From positions 6,882,001 to 6,946,000 of the forward strand of contig CP085827.1 of the NCBI GenBank assembly GCA_020809705.1: 64,000 nucleotides of DNA. Reading direction: 5' to 3'. The notes under the pieces were generated by a model that was given only the letters and a program-made list of their open reading frames with translations, did not search any database and was not told where the DNA came from. Position 1 is the stretch's first letter; the number at the start of each line of letters is the position of its first letter. This stretch comes from Calonectria ilicicola. Taxonomy: Eukaryota; Ascomycota; Sordariomycetes; Hypocreales; Nectriaceae. Position numbers and translations under genes: made by a program. This document shows positions 1 through 10,972 of the stretch, piece after piece.

Positions 1-1353
1 TGAAAATCCCCATGGGTCTCCGCCAAGAGATGCCAACTGGCTTGTGACGGACAAGGTTTTGTGCTGCTCTTTCAAGGGAAACCGAGGCTATTGTGTTGTG
101 GATGTTTGTTGTTTGATGACAGCCACAATCGCAATGGAGCGGGTTTCCTGAAGCTTTAACTATCCTCGCGATGAGGTTTGCCATGGACAGTTCAATGTGG
201 AGTTTGATGAGGTAGGCCAATGGGTGGAACATGACATATCTGTATTAGAATTTAGTTAGATCGAAAAGAAAGGCTGAGCTGCGGTCAGCTTTACATGAAC
301 GGGTTTTTTAGGGACATGGTAACGATTATCAGGAGCTTTTTCCGAGGTTAGATCAATCAGCCACGCCAAGGCGAAAATGGGGTAGATAGAAACTGACATC
401 TGCTGCAATAGAGACCAGGATCATAAACAGGTTTACCCGATACAATAATATATATTTTGTAAGACCGTATTCGATAAGAGACGATCGGACGAGATAAACG
501 AAGTAGGAGTTGAGACAAGCATCGAAAATTGCGAAGAAAACCTTTTCAATGCGATCCCACACGTTATTGATGGAGATCCATTTCATGCTTATCTGAAGCT
601 GTGCGGGAATCCAAATGCAAAAAACAGAGATGTTGATTAATAGAAGAAAGAAAAAAACCCCCCAGCGAATCCAAATGACTGTACGGCCAGTGGTGGCGAG
701 TAAGGCAATACGGTTAATAATAATTTGCATAATACAGTGAATTTGAATAGTCCAAAGGACGACTGCAAATATATTAAACATATAGGAAAGACAAATGTTG
801 ATATACTCAGCATAATACGTACGTGTAAAAAAGAAGAGCTCGAAGCTATTTGTTTCTTCATTAGCCAAATTTTCAAGCATTCCGGTATGCGCTTGTTGGA
901 TCAAACACACCAAGGCTCAATATTGCCCTTAATATAACTCCATCCGATCCCTGGAATAACCGCGTCGGCAATCACCTCACCCCAAACAAAAGCCATATAG
1001 GCTGTGAACTTCCGTCTGCGTCGCCATTGATGGTAGGACTGATCTGCCGAACGGATTATGGCGATGATGGAGAGTCCCACCAATAATCCCCAAATAAATG
1101 TCACTGTGAGGAGGTCATCGTTTGAGGGCTTAATGGCATGGAACCAAGGTGGTACGAGCGTGCCTGTCATGTTGTCATGACGATCACAGTTTCGGTAGAA
1201 GTCTCGGCGGTTGATCGTATCATAGGAGGGAATCGCTGAGCAAACACTGACGGAGGAGCAGTTAGTTATGTACGCGAATTCTCGCCCGCTTGGGTCCAAT
1301 TTAGCAGCCTTCATACCACTTGCGGAACAGATTGGAATTTTCTCGTGATTCAT
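1..1353 (-). CDS. Fungal polytopic integral membrane protein, 3' end beyond window
   Basis: Role unknown. It belongs to a family of predicted seven-helix membrane proteins that is widespread in filamentous fungi and uncharacterised. Proposed exons on the minus strand are 1353-907, 805-398, 335-295 and 239-1 (open at the window edge). Exon 1 has a hydrophilic, Cys-rich N-terminus and one membrane helix (TFIWGLLVGLSIIAII). Exon 2 carries several helices, including QIIINRIALL and INISVFCIWIPAQLQIS, which are typical of the family. The last two introns restore the family string NPF-I-YVMFHPLAYLIKLHIE. The donor at 906 (GTTTGA) is weak, so the first intron is the least certain. A hydrophilic cytosolic tail runs off the window. 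I see no enzymatic motif, and a receptor or sensor role would be a guess. Confidence 0.7.
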
Positions 1354-3979
1354 GATGGTTTCTCTTCTCCACCTTCTCCAGATCTTAACTTAATATTAGT
1401 TCATGAACGCAAAGGTGGCGTTACATGAAAGTTTCTTGTCCGTTAGCTGTGACCTAAGGAAGCCCGCTATTGGCATGGCGCCAAACTAATTGGAGCTAAA
1501 GTCTGACTATGAGTAACTATTCTATAATCATCAAAGCTTCGATATGCCGAAAAAAAGCTTTCTCGGCGCTTTGTGTCTCAAAGAGAAGTGATCAGCCCTA
1601 CTTGATGAAAGTTGATTGCTTTGTGCTTAGAATTGCTTTCTGTTGATTATTTTGGGTTGTCAGCATTTGCTAGCATATTTAAAAAGTTCTAAGGTCAAAT
1701 TTTAGTAGGCATGGGTGACGGGGGGGTTGGTTTGTTCGGGTTTGTAATTCCGTTTGAAGGGCTTTTGCTTCTCAGTTTAGCTAGTGTTTTATCCGTGCTA
1801 GCAGTTGTAAAGTGGCGGAGCTCTCATGTTGGCCGTTTACATAGTTATTTGTATGTATTTTTAAAACCAATCTAACATCAAATAAGTTTCCCGTCAACTC
1901 ATCGCCTAAGCTATATACACGACTGATCCACTCAGAAACAACATTCAGACCGAGCAAGCATAAGCACTTCTACTCCTGGTTACTATAAAAGAAGCTGACT
2001 TTACTTGGTTATCAGGGTGTCTTGTCGACAAGATCTAGGTCAATCATTGCTGTTACGGCCTGGGCCACCTATATTCGGATACTAGGAACCGATCAATCGT
2101 ACAGTGGCTCTTAGATGCTGCACTAATTGGCACAAAAGTGATTATTGACCAATACTTTTCCCTGTGCTATAGCTATCTAGCATAGCCTTTACAATTGCGA
2201 TGATACGTGAAATAAGGTGGTGGCCCCTCGCCACTACACCAAACGGTCTACCTGTGCCTCGGTCAGGAGCGACACAGGATATTTGGGTCTATATGGCATC
2301 GATCTGCATCATATGCCCCCTCTTAAGAAAGAGAAGCACTGCTCTCAGTGCAAGCACCGGGGTAAGATATAAAGGGACCTTCCAGATCGTGCCAATAGAC
2401 CTGTGGCCGGCTCACAGAATAGCTCCACATTTCAGTATATAAGTCGTAGTCATCTTCATTCTTACAGCTCTACCTACCAGGCCACACATTAGCTAGTGCA
2501 TAGTCGGGAATTGAATCTGTGCACATATAAGACATAGGTTGCAATTGCTACCATGTGATACGATAAATGTAGGGGGTTCAGTGTATGTAGAAGGAAAGAT
2601 GATCATGATTGCTATTTACTCCCAGCAGTAGCCCTCAAAGGGCAACCGTGGTCACGGGTCACCACGTGGCCCCTTTCCACATTATGTGACACCGAGTGAT
2701 ACATGACGGGGAGTCACAGAGGGGCTCCGCGGGCCCTTTCAACCCAGCTTCTTCATCCTAAATCACACACATTAATAGCATCTATTCCCTGCTATAGTAG
2801 CTTTCTGGTTCTTTGTGCGCTTTAAGACCTCTGGCCTTCGGTCATCATCCCCTTGCTCGTACTACCAAGAACACCATTCCGTAAAAATATCGGCACATGA
2901 TATAAATTCTTCTGGAAATCAGGATAAGAAATTTTGGAGTATTGAATAACTCACAAATTACCATATCTAATCCACTTAATCCCTTGATAAATATAATGCA
3001 CTGCCATAAGAGAGATTTACGCTGCATGGTCTCCAGGGAAACAATCCACCTAAATCTCACTAAACTTGATGAATCATGACATCTCTTCTCTAGGTGTCGA
3101 CGGAATGTGTCACATGCCGTAGATAGCCTCAATAGCCTAGCCCGACTAACGCGGTAACAGCAAGATCAAAAGGACCGGCTCCGGGCTACACACAGCCCGA
3201 ATTCACAACAAATACCATCAACAACGGTTACCGGTTCATATAACCGTTACAGACACAACTGGAGGCCGCTGCCGGCCTTATCAAATGATGGTAGCCAAGA
3301 CTGCCAAGCCGCGAATAGCTTCAACTTTAGATAGGAAGCCCCAGGCTGCAGCTATAAGAGACCTAGCTAGATCCCTTCCATAGTGAGAAATAAAGAGCAT
3401 CTAATTCAATGCATCAGGGGCCGCAGCTACCTATTGAGGGAATGATTTAGCCAGAACCCAATAATATCATAATTTGCCTGTTTGTACATTCCATAAATCT
3501 GTAATAATCGACCCTGGTTGTTTTATTACGCATTTCTTAGTGCTCCTCAAAAATTCCTCCCCGGCGCTTCAATCATCACGCTACATAGTTATGCGGATTA
3601 GTGATCACAATGGTTGAGAGATTTGATGCATTAGAACACTTTTCTCGAGGAAATTACTTCCAGTTATTCCTTCCTTGTCATTTCAAAATTCAAAATTGTT
3701 TTGATTGGAATAGATCTACATTTTTTGTTGCTTCATTGTTCCTAAATCTAAGACATGGATTCTCATGCGAATGGCTCGAACGTGTAGAATTCCTTATCAA
3801 TATAGTCGGACCGAGTAACATTCCCAACACACTACTATTAGCTTCATGCATGTGTCCGTCACCTTTCAAGAGTTTAAATTGTCCAAGGTTCTCTAGAGTC
3901 GGTGTCAAGTTAGCAAGAACATACTTACGATCGTTTCCAGTCATTCTTTATTTCAGTCGGGTATTGCATCATCCTCAAA
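1354..3979. other. Gene-free stretch
   Basis: About 2.6 kb with only short ORFs (longest 80-95 codons) that resemble no family I recognise. It contains the promoter of the membrane protein at its left end and of the HsbA-like gene at its right end. An 8-bp inverted repeat lies at 3223-3248 and is listed separately. No transposase, tRNA or tandem array was recognised. Confidence 0.5.
3223..3248. repeat. Inverted repeat AACGGTTA/TAACCGTT
   Basis: The left arm AACGGTTA is at 3223-3230 and the right arm TAACCGTT at 3241-3248, perfectly complementary around a 10-nt spacer. Each arm contains AACGG or CCGTT, the general core of Myb-type recognition elements. Function is unknown. It lies about 730 bp upstream of the HsbA-like gene. 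Confidence 0.35.
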
Positions 3980-4674
3980 ATGCGTTTTTGTCTCAGTCTT
4001 TTTGCCTTTGGCGCAGCCTCTTTGACGAGTGCCTTGATGTCTGCCACGCAACTTACCAAGGATATCGCTGCTCTAAATCAACAAGCAAAGAGCTTCGTTC
4101 AGAACATCAACACAATTTCGATGAACCCCAATCAAAAGGACTTCGATATTAACGTATGTGGTATCTTTTCTATCACCCGAAAAACTCTAACTGAAGTAGG
4201 AGCTCATCACCCCTTTCGTTAATTTAGTGGATCAAGGCAGCAGTCTTGCCAAAAGTTTTCAGAAGGTGAAGCAAAAGGAACCTTACATGGCCGAGGATGG
4301 TGACAAAATAGTCAACTCTCTGACAGATGTAAGTGAAATCGTCACATGTAGGACTTGTGTGGTTGTGCTAATAAGCCCGTAGTTGGTGAAGACTCTCGAG
4401 GATGGGTTAAACACTGTCACAGGGAAACTAGATGTCTTAAAGAAACTCAAACCCCTAAACCTAGGCTCAATATTGTCCCCCGTTATTGGCGCCGTCCAGG
4501 GCGTAGTAGCAGTAAGTAAACATCGCTCACAATCACGGACTTGACTAACTTGCCCAGAACCTATTTGGGAGCCTTAGGCAAACCCTACAGGGGCCCCGGG
4601 GGAGACAAGCCAGAATGATCTCTAGATCAATTGATGAGACTTTCGAGGCAACTGCAATGAAACTAGGACGTTGA
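3980..4674 (+). CDS. Small secreted HsbA / cell-wall galactomannoprotein-like protein
   Basis: Predicted secreted protein of 182 residues from four exons: 3980-4153, 4200-4328, 4383-4511 and 4558-4674. All four exons join in phase 0 at good GT/AG sites. The N-terminus (MRFCLSLFAFGAASLTSA) is a clear signal peptide. The mature part is helical, with regularly spaced hydrophobics (TQLTKDIAALNQQAKSFVQNI near the start, then LVKTLEDGLNTVTGKLDVLKKL), as in the hydrophobic surface binding protein A / galactomannoprotein family (PF12296). Family members bind hydrophobic surfaces or sit in the cell wall. The end is more basic (GPRGRQARMISRS). It has no close functional neighbour. Family assignment is from pattern recognition, and other small helical secreted proteins could look similar. 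Confidence 0.75.
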
Positions 4675-5726
4675 ATTGCACCAGTTCATGAATCAGTGAT
4701 CTTCTATATTCGAAGCACAATATTCTTGTGAACTGCAACAGAATGTGAGCAGGGCATGGCATCCCTGCGGTGTCGAGCTATATTCGTTTTTCCATAGAAT
4801 AAATCAAACTTGGTTAGATTTTTCCTACTCTGTAGAGTTTGGCTTTTATGAACAAGCAATTAACGCAACCTGATATGACAGACGCCAAACTAATATGAGC
4901 ATCTCTCGTAGTCGAGGAAGATGGCCACCCGGTGCTCTTCGATCCATCGACATACTGTAATGTTATGACACGAAAGTGGGGTGGATCGAACGTTATACCT
5001 ATTTTGGGAATCCTTGGTTTTTAGATCGGGTATGGCGATTTTCTCTATTCTACTTGCTTCGTATTCGGCCAGATTCGGAGGCAAATTTATTCAACAGGGT
5101 CAAAAACAAAAGGCCCAACCTTTGGTAGGAGATCTTGAAAATTACAAAGCCGTTAATATACTTTAATCAATGATTTCATGTCCTGCTCCATCGGTATGAA
5201 CCGAATGGACAACGGGTGGTTTGGGGTGCAGTGTTTAGATCAGAATGGCGAACCGATCTAGGCTTAGCCGATCAAGCAAAACAAAGCACAAAGATTTCAT
5301 GGCACTTCTCGCATCCATTATTGGTCACGAGAAGTCAAGACGCGGGGTCAATTCTGACGGATTGTGTATTGAAATGGAGACTCGGCATTCGCAGTTCGCC
5401 GTTGAGGTTGGCCGATGAGTTCCTCAAGTGTGTGTGCCTGGGCCAGGATGGGAAAGCTGACAAGTGGGGATGACTTTCTAGACCGAGTATTACCGGGTCG
5501 GTCTGGCCACAGTTCTTATACGCGGATGGCTAATATCGGCGAACTTCAAAGTTAGGTCTAAGTTTGGCTTTCTACTCGCCTATCTATGCTCCCGAAGAAT
5601 AGCTGTACCCTGCTGATTTAAAGATCCTATCCTTGACCGCTGGCCCATGTCCTCTTAGCACAAAGTATCGTTGCACAAACTACATGATGTGATGCATAGC
5701 GATGGATCGGGATATTTATGATTCAA
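4675..5726. other. Intergenic stretch, no gene recognised
   Basis: About 1 kb between the 3' ends of the HsbA-like gene and the Zn2Cys6 regulator (convergent pair). Plus-strand ORFs at 4981-5166 and 5216-5473 have no family features and no splice sites linking them. I see nothing functional here beyond terminator regions. Confidence 0.4.
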
Positions 5727-7979
5727 TTATAGGCTGATCGCTGGGGAAGTTTCAGCGTCATTCCCACTCTTGATCAGCGCTGTGGCTTGGATAAAGAACG
5801 AGTCTATTCGAAGCATGGCTGGCCGTAGCAGCCCAAGTGATCCATCATCCTTGGCCGCGCCAAGCCGCTGCAGAGCCTGGTGATACTTTTCTAATAATTG
5901 ATACGCCGCTTGAACATCGCCTGGCTGAGATGATAGGAGAAACAGGTATATGAGGAAATTCCCACATAGAATAAGCTGAGACCGGGCATCTACGAAAGTT
6001 AGGATCGTATCATAATTCAGGGCCGACTTTACTTACGGCGACCCCAGAAACCAATCAGTTCTTCAGTAGAAATATTGCCCATAAAAACCGTGAAAGTCTT
6101 GAATTCATGAAGGGCGGTGCTCAGCCATTGCTGCAGGTTGGAGCCTAGAGTTGCTTTTGCCTCCTTGGTGGCAGGCGACATCAGGCCCCTAAATAGGAGG
6201 GCTTGGGCGGCATGGAAGGACAGATTAAGAGGACCTATTAGGATAAATGTTAGTTCGAAGTGGAACCAGCGCCATGTAAAACATACAATTATGCCGCGTG
6301 CCACTTCCGACTGTTAGACATTGCGGAATGAGGCTTGCCCAGTTTTTTAATTTCTCGTGAATGGCTATAAGCTGGCTCCGAGATTGCGGATAGCCTATAT
6401 TTCTTTTTACCTGGCTGCACTCATGTGAGACATGTGGATGTATTAGTAAGGAGGGTGGTACCTACAAGCCACAGTCGAGAATGCTCCGCATGTGCCGAGC
6501 TATGGTGACCATTTCCAAGAAACGGGCACCGTCAGATACCTGAAAGGTCCTGCTTTCGGGGTCTACTAGATGGAAAAGGTCTTCAGGGACATCTTCGTCG
6601 AAGGCTATGTCCTCCAGAATGGGAGGCACCGTGTCGAATGTGTCCGACCCAATGTGAGGTGGGTTACCATGGCACACTGCCGACCAGCAGTCAGTAGCAT
6701 ATGCAAACCACCAGAGCTTTCTCCTAATGCATTTCTCCCAGCTCGCTATGTTCCACGGGCCGGGGTCTTGGTGGAGGCCAATCATTTGGGCACAAGCCGT
6801 AGCCTGTGCAGTTAAAGTCCATGTGCTCGGGGTTTCTACGCTGTCAATACTTGGGGGCGTCAGGTGGAGAAGCAGGAAGGCAGCCTGCAGCTTGAATAAA
6901 TTAGGCGCCTCGAGTTCGCGTCGTAGCGAAGAATGCGCATGGCTTATGAGCTGGTATTGCTCAAATGGTCTTGGCTGAGGCAGCGACGCGTCAAAGCGCC
7001 AAAAGACGCATGCCAAGGCGTACACACCCCCTCGCAAAGAAGCAGGAAGCTCCAACTTTAGCTTTGCATCGGCGTAGCGACGAAGGAAGCGAACCTTTGA
7101 GACAACTGGGTAAACAGGGTGGATGTGCTTGAAGTACAGTCGCACCAATGCCGGTCCATGGGGGGCCACAAGGGCCTCAATTGCATCTGATGCTTGCTTC
7201 AGGGCGTTGTTGGTGTGTTCGGGGAAGCCATTGAGGAGCAGCAGGAAGTGGAGTGGGTGGTGGTGAGACTGCAAGCTGCCGTCGTAGACCTGGATCATCT
7301 TGGCGTCAATCTCATTCTGCTCATCCAGGATGACTGATCTGAAGGCGTCTATGAAGTAAGTATCCTGCTCGGCAGCCAGGCCCATGCAATGTGAGGTACG
7401 GTCCTTGGTATCCTCGAGCGCGTGGACAGCAGCTACGGCGTCGCGATCCTGGGGCGAGACAACGACAGAAGGCGATGCACCGCCGTCATCTGAGATAGAT
7501 GGACACACCATGTCATCCTGCACAGTGACTGAGGCGTCGTCAACGGTGCCTGAGGGCGACGACAGCGACAACGAGTCGGAGCCATCATGGGCTTGGGCAT
7601 GCGACGGCGACGTCTCTGCGACGGCGCGAGAGCCTGGGGCGGCGTCGAGTGGTGATGACTGGCAGACGAGGCCCCTGCTCTTGCAAAATAGACCTGTTCA
7701 CAGCGGTTAGTCAAGATGCGATAGGATAGCGCTGCGCAGAGTCTCACATGGCGGCTTGTTGGGTATCACGCAGGCTGTCTTGCGGCGGCGACACGTGTCG
7801 CACGGGCGGTTCTTGCGGCTTCGCGGTTGCCTGGCGTGCCCAAAGTTGCTTCTGATGGTGTACTTCCGGGACGAGTTGCCTCCCCGCGCTGCCGACGACT
7901 CGCTATGGGGCTCCATGACATGCCACCAGACGTCAACTGAGGAGGGTGAAGGAGTTGACCGAGCATTTGGCGGGCTCAT
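5727..7979 (-). CDS. Zn2Cys6 transcription factor next to NCS1 permease and hydantoinase
   Basis: Predicted nuclear regulator of 682 residues. Exons on the minus strand are 7979-7748, 7693-6466, 6414-6287, 6234-6037 and 5989-5727, and the total is an exact multiple of three. The binuclear zinc cluster spans the first intron: CDTCRRRKTAC and then PPCLFCKSRGLVC, with a basic stretch RQPRSRKNRP just before it. A Ser/Pro-rich linker follows, then a fungal-specific TF domain (PF04082-like) with VRLYFKHIHPVYPVVSK and WWFAYATDCWSA near residues 200-350. The C-terminus LRPAMLRIDSFFIQA is typical of long family members. Only about 380 bp separate it from the permease on the same strand, so it is a candidate local regulator of uptake and breakdown of a nitrogen heterocycle. 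That role is inference from position. The start is the first ATG of the open frame. Confidence 0.88.
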
Positions 7980-8355
7980 GTTTCGCCGATGGGCAGTTGG
8001 CCGATGGGGGGGTTTGCCGATGCCGGGCTAGTCCGGCTTTTCTGTATTTCCCCTCAGCAACACACAAACTAGCTAGTGTGCCAAGCGCATACAAGTGGCA
8101 TCGATGCATTACAGCGGTTTGTACAGTAGGGCCGTAAATCTGGGGAATAAACTGACGCGCATTCACTTGCATGTTTTTTTTACTGGGGCAACAGAGCCAA
8201 GATGCGTAGGGCGGCATGGCATTACTGTATCTCTAAGATTAGACTAAAAAAATAATAAGTGCCAAACTGTAATGGCGGGCAGACCGAAGCGAATCAACAA
8301 ATTTTATCCCAAACACATCTGCTGTCCCCATTCCCCCTTACATCATTCACACAAA
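7980..8355. promoter_or_regulatory. Regulator promoter / permease 3' region
   Basis: 376 bp between the start of the Zn2Cys6 gene and the stop of the permease, both on the minus strand. It must contain the regulator's promoter and the permease polyadenylation signals. An A/T-rich stretch at 8236-8265 could serve as the terminator. No specific element was identified. Confidence 0.4.
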
Positions 8356-10353
8356 CTAGTACAAAACTTGGCTCGACCCGGTCTTGAGTTCTTTGGTCTG
8401 ACTCTGGCTCTGACTTTCGGCGAACTCTTCCAGCTGCGAGGACTCAATCACATCCCATCTCTCCTGGTACTCTTGCTGCAGTGTCTCAGCGCTAGGACTC
8501 TCGCGCACAAATGCATCCAATCGCTCATCCGGGAACGCCATGTGAAGCAGTGCATACACCAAGCCGCTGGAGAGAAACCCATAAAGGTAGTTAGTGTAGT
8601 ACAGCTCCGTCGCACCATCCGTGACTTTGATTGACGTGTTTACCGCTGCCACGAAGCCAGGCAGACACGGAACTACCCCGACAATCCACTACAGCTTCAG
8701 TTAGCCAAGTTGCCATCCGTGCCTTGAATCGTTCTCTACATACCGCAACTGGAGCCCGCCAATTGACGCCCCAAGTGTACCAATAGATACTCCTCTCATT
8801 ACCGATGTAGAGATCGTCAATATTCAGCTTTTGCTTGCACACAATTACGTAACTTGCAACCATGAGGCCAGTCATCGGCGCAAGAAACACTCCGTAGCCC
8901 GACAACACTGTCAGGAAAGTAGTGGCGCCGTTGACCAGCTTCCAAGGATTGACGATAGGACTGAAGATTGCGACAATATATGCGCCTCTACGGATGTTGA
9001 TGTATCGGGGGAACACTGACGCCAAATCAATGCCGCCTGCCAAACCATTTCCGGGAAGGTTGCTGCCCATCTGCGAGACGCACAAGGCAAGGCCCGCGAA
9101 AAAGACGGCCGCGCGTGTCCCAGCGCTATTGTCCTTTTCCAGTAGACGAACGAACAGCGTTGGAGGGTTCCAGACAGCTTCACCATCCATACGCTTTTGA
9201 GTAGCGGCGGTGACCAATATCCCGATAACTGAAGCAAAAATGCCGTACAGAGGAAATGCGACTGCCTGTCCCCAGATTGCATGCCTAGGGCGCTTTGAAA
9301 GGCGAGCATAGTCGTTCTGGTTTAGAATGCCTGCGGCAATGGATCCTACCGTTGACATGATGCCGTAGATCATGAGCCAAGCGACGCTGTTTGGTCCTCC
9401 GGTTTGTGGAATACTTCCCTTGGAGCTCATAGTGCTGCCAAAACCGTCAGACCCCATGGTAGCCAAGGCCCAGATCAACAGCACTACGAAAAAGACAATC
9501 GTCACCGAGCTAGCAATGTAGAAAAAGGTCTGCAACCGATGAGGTCTGATCCACAACACTGGGAGACTGACTACGCAGAAGATAATGTAGGAAACGAATT
9601 CGGCAGTCGTCATGCCAGTGTCGGAGGGCATCCTATTGGGGATATGGTCTTCCAGCTTGGGGTCCCATGACAGCAGCATCAGGTAGAGGCATTCTCCTCC
9701 AACCCATGTTTGGAAACCATACCAAACTACTCATGTTAGAACGCCACAAGGATAATATTCGTATTAGGACTCACCCAAGGACAAGAAAATGCGGTTCCAG
9801 ATCGTAAACTGAGAGCCCCATATGCCCCACACTCCACGACTGAAGACGGGGAAACCAACTAAAAAGGTCAGCATTGTACGATACATTCTTGGCAGACACC
9901 TACTATGATAGTATGCTCCCGCCATAGAAGCGAGAAGCAGTGCCAATGTAGCTACAGCATTGCCAATGACGATGGCTACGTGGCGTTAGAAACTCGTCCA
10001 GAAAAGAGCCATTTTGTCGTACCAATAATAGCTTGCCACCACGTCAGGCCCAGGGGAATCAGGGCACTCCCGGTCAAATATGTCGCAATATTGCAGTTAA
10101 TCAATAACCCTTTGGCCGAGTCAGCATTTCCGATCTAGGCATCTTGTCGTGTGCGGAGGAGGGAGTAGGTACAGAAGTTGTGGTAGGCTAGAAAAGTCCA
10201 AGTGCGCCTCTCGGCTTCCACAGGACGTACATCTTCATTCTATGACGTGTTAGAAAAAAAAAAGTCTACCAATGCATTGTTACTCCATGTGCATACAATC
10301 CATTGCGATCCATGCGACAATTCGGCGCGTTGGATGAAATCTGACACGCCCAT
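8356..10353 (-). CDS. NCS1-family nucleobase/allantoin/uridine-type permease
   Basis: Plasma-membrane proton symporter of the NCS1 family (uracil, uridine, allantoin or thiamine type), 569 residues with about 12 membrane helices. Seven exons on the minus strand: 10353-10270, 10239-10173, 10109-10023, 9975-9904, 9858-9775, 9726-8744 and 8688-8356. Lengths sum to a multiple of three and the joins rebuild family motifs: RRTWTF..HNFW, LINCNIATYLTGSALIPLGLTWW, AYYHIGFPVFSRGVWG and RIFLSLVWYGFQTWVGGE. Further signatures are IMSTVGSIAAGILNQNDYARL and SNLPGNGLAGGIDL. The first intron (donor GTAGAC at 10269) is the least certain. Substrate specificity cannot be read. The divergent hydantoinase-type enzyme suggests a cyclic ureide such as hydantoin or allantoin. 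The start codon follows a long A-tract in the mRNA leader. Confidence 0.9.
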
Positions 10354-10366
10354 AATGAATGATCTC

Positions 10367-10439
10367 TTTTTTTTTTTTTTTTTTTTTACCCGGCGCTTGT
10401 CGCGAGCAAGGGGTAGCTCAAGAAAAAAAAAAAAAAAAA
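10367..10439. repeat. T21 / A17 inverted homopolymer pair upstream of permease ATG
   Basis: Twenty-one T at 10367-10387 and seventeen A at 10423-10439 flank a 35-bp GC-rich spacer. In the permease mRNA the A21 tract would end about 13 nt before the start codon, and the upstream U17 could pair with it to form a hairpin. Alternatively the tracts act as nucleosome-depleting poly(dA:dT) elements for the divergent promoter. Confidence 0.5.
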
Positions 10440-10483
10440 GACAAAAACACGCGACCGACTAAGGCACAATTGGTGCTGCAGAT

Positions 10484-10497
10484 CTGACGTCTGACGT
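10484..10497. promoter_or_regulatory. Tandem CTGACGT repeat (CRE-half-site-like)
   Basis: CTGACGT occurs twice with no spacer, at 10484-10490 and 10491-10497. TGACGT is the half site recognised by CREB/ATF-type bZIP proteins. Its place in a divergent promoter supports a regulatory role, but this is inference. Confidence 0.35.
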
Positions 10498-10972
10498 TTT
10501 GGTGCAATGCAGACCCAACAACAGAGGATGGTGGCCTTTAAAAACGGCCTGGACAACCTCCAACTGCTGATCGCGTTGCGATAGACGATGGATGGATCGA
10601 TGAATGCAGATTTCATGAGAAAGGTTTAATAACGTTAGTCCCATCAAGACTCGCGTCCCCCAAAACTGGAGCCCATCCATTACCGAGAGATCGGCCAAGT
10701 TACTAGAGTGTCCAGTGCGAAGGCCCACAAATCGGCGAACCAACCCATGTCGTCGGCCAAGCGACGCATGGGATGTTGCTTGAAGATTGCTCCGCGGTAC
10801 CAAAGGTTCGAGACTGGTTGCGCATGCGGACCTGCGGGTAACTGGGCGCATAGCTGTCGCCTCAAAGCCCATATGTAAAAACTATGGTCTACCCCGTCAA
10901 CAGAGTATATACACAACATACAAAGAGAAATTTTCAGTCGCAGGACCAGGCAGCTCTTTCATCTCAGCAGCC

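Larger units (their letters stand above)
10354..10972. promoter_or_regulatory. Divergent promoter of permease and hydantoinase
   Basis: A 619-bp region between the start codons of two divergent genes likely to be co-expressed. It contains a T21/A17 inverted homopolymer pair at 10367-10439 and a perfect tandem CTGACGT repeat at 10484-10497, each listed separately. A GATA-type site (CGATAG) near 10579 is compatible with nitrogen control, but one such site is expected by chance. Confidence 0.55.

Noticed and set aside
4890..5473. Short ORFs suggesting a small gene or transposon remnant
   Set aside because: No start context, domain, splice sites or terminal repeats; composition resembles intergenic DNA.
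10787..10972. In-frame N-terminal extension of the hydantoinase ORF (62 codons)
   Set aside because: The family N-terminus (YRIGVDVGGTNTDAAI) starts right after the ATG at 10973. The extension has no conserved features and overlaps the promoter.
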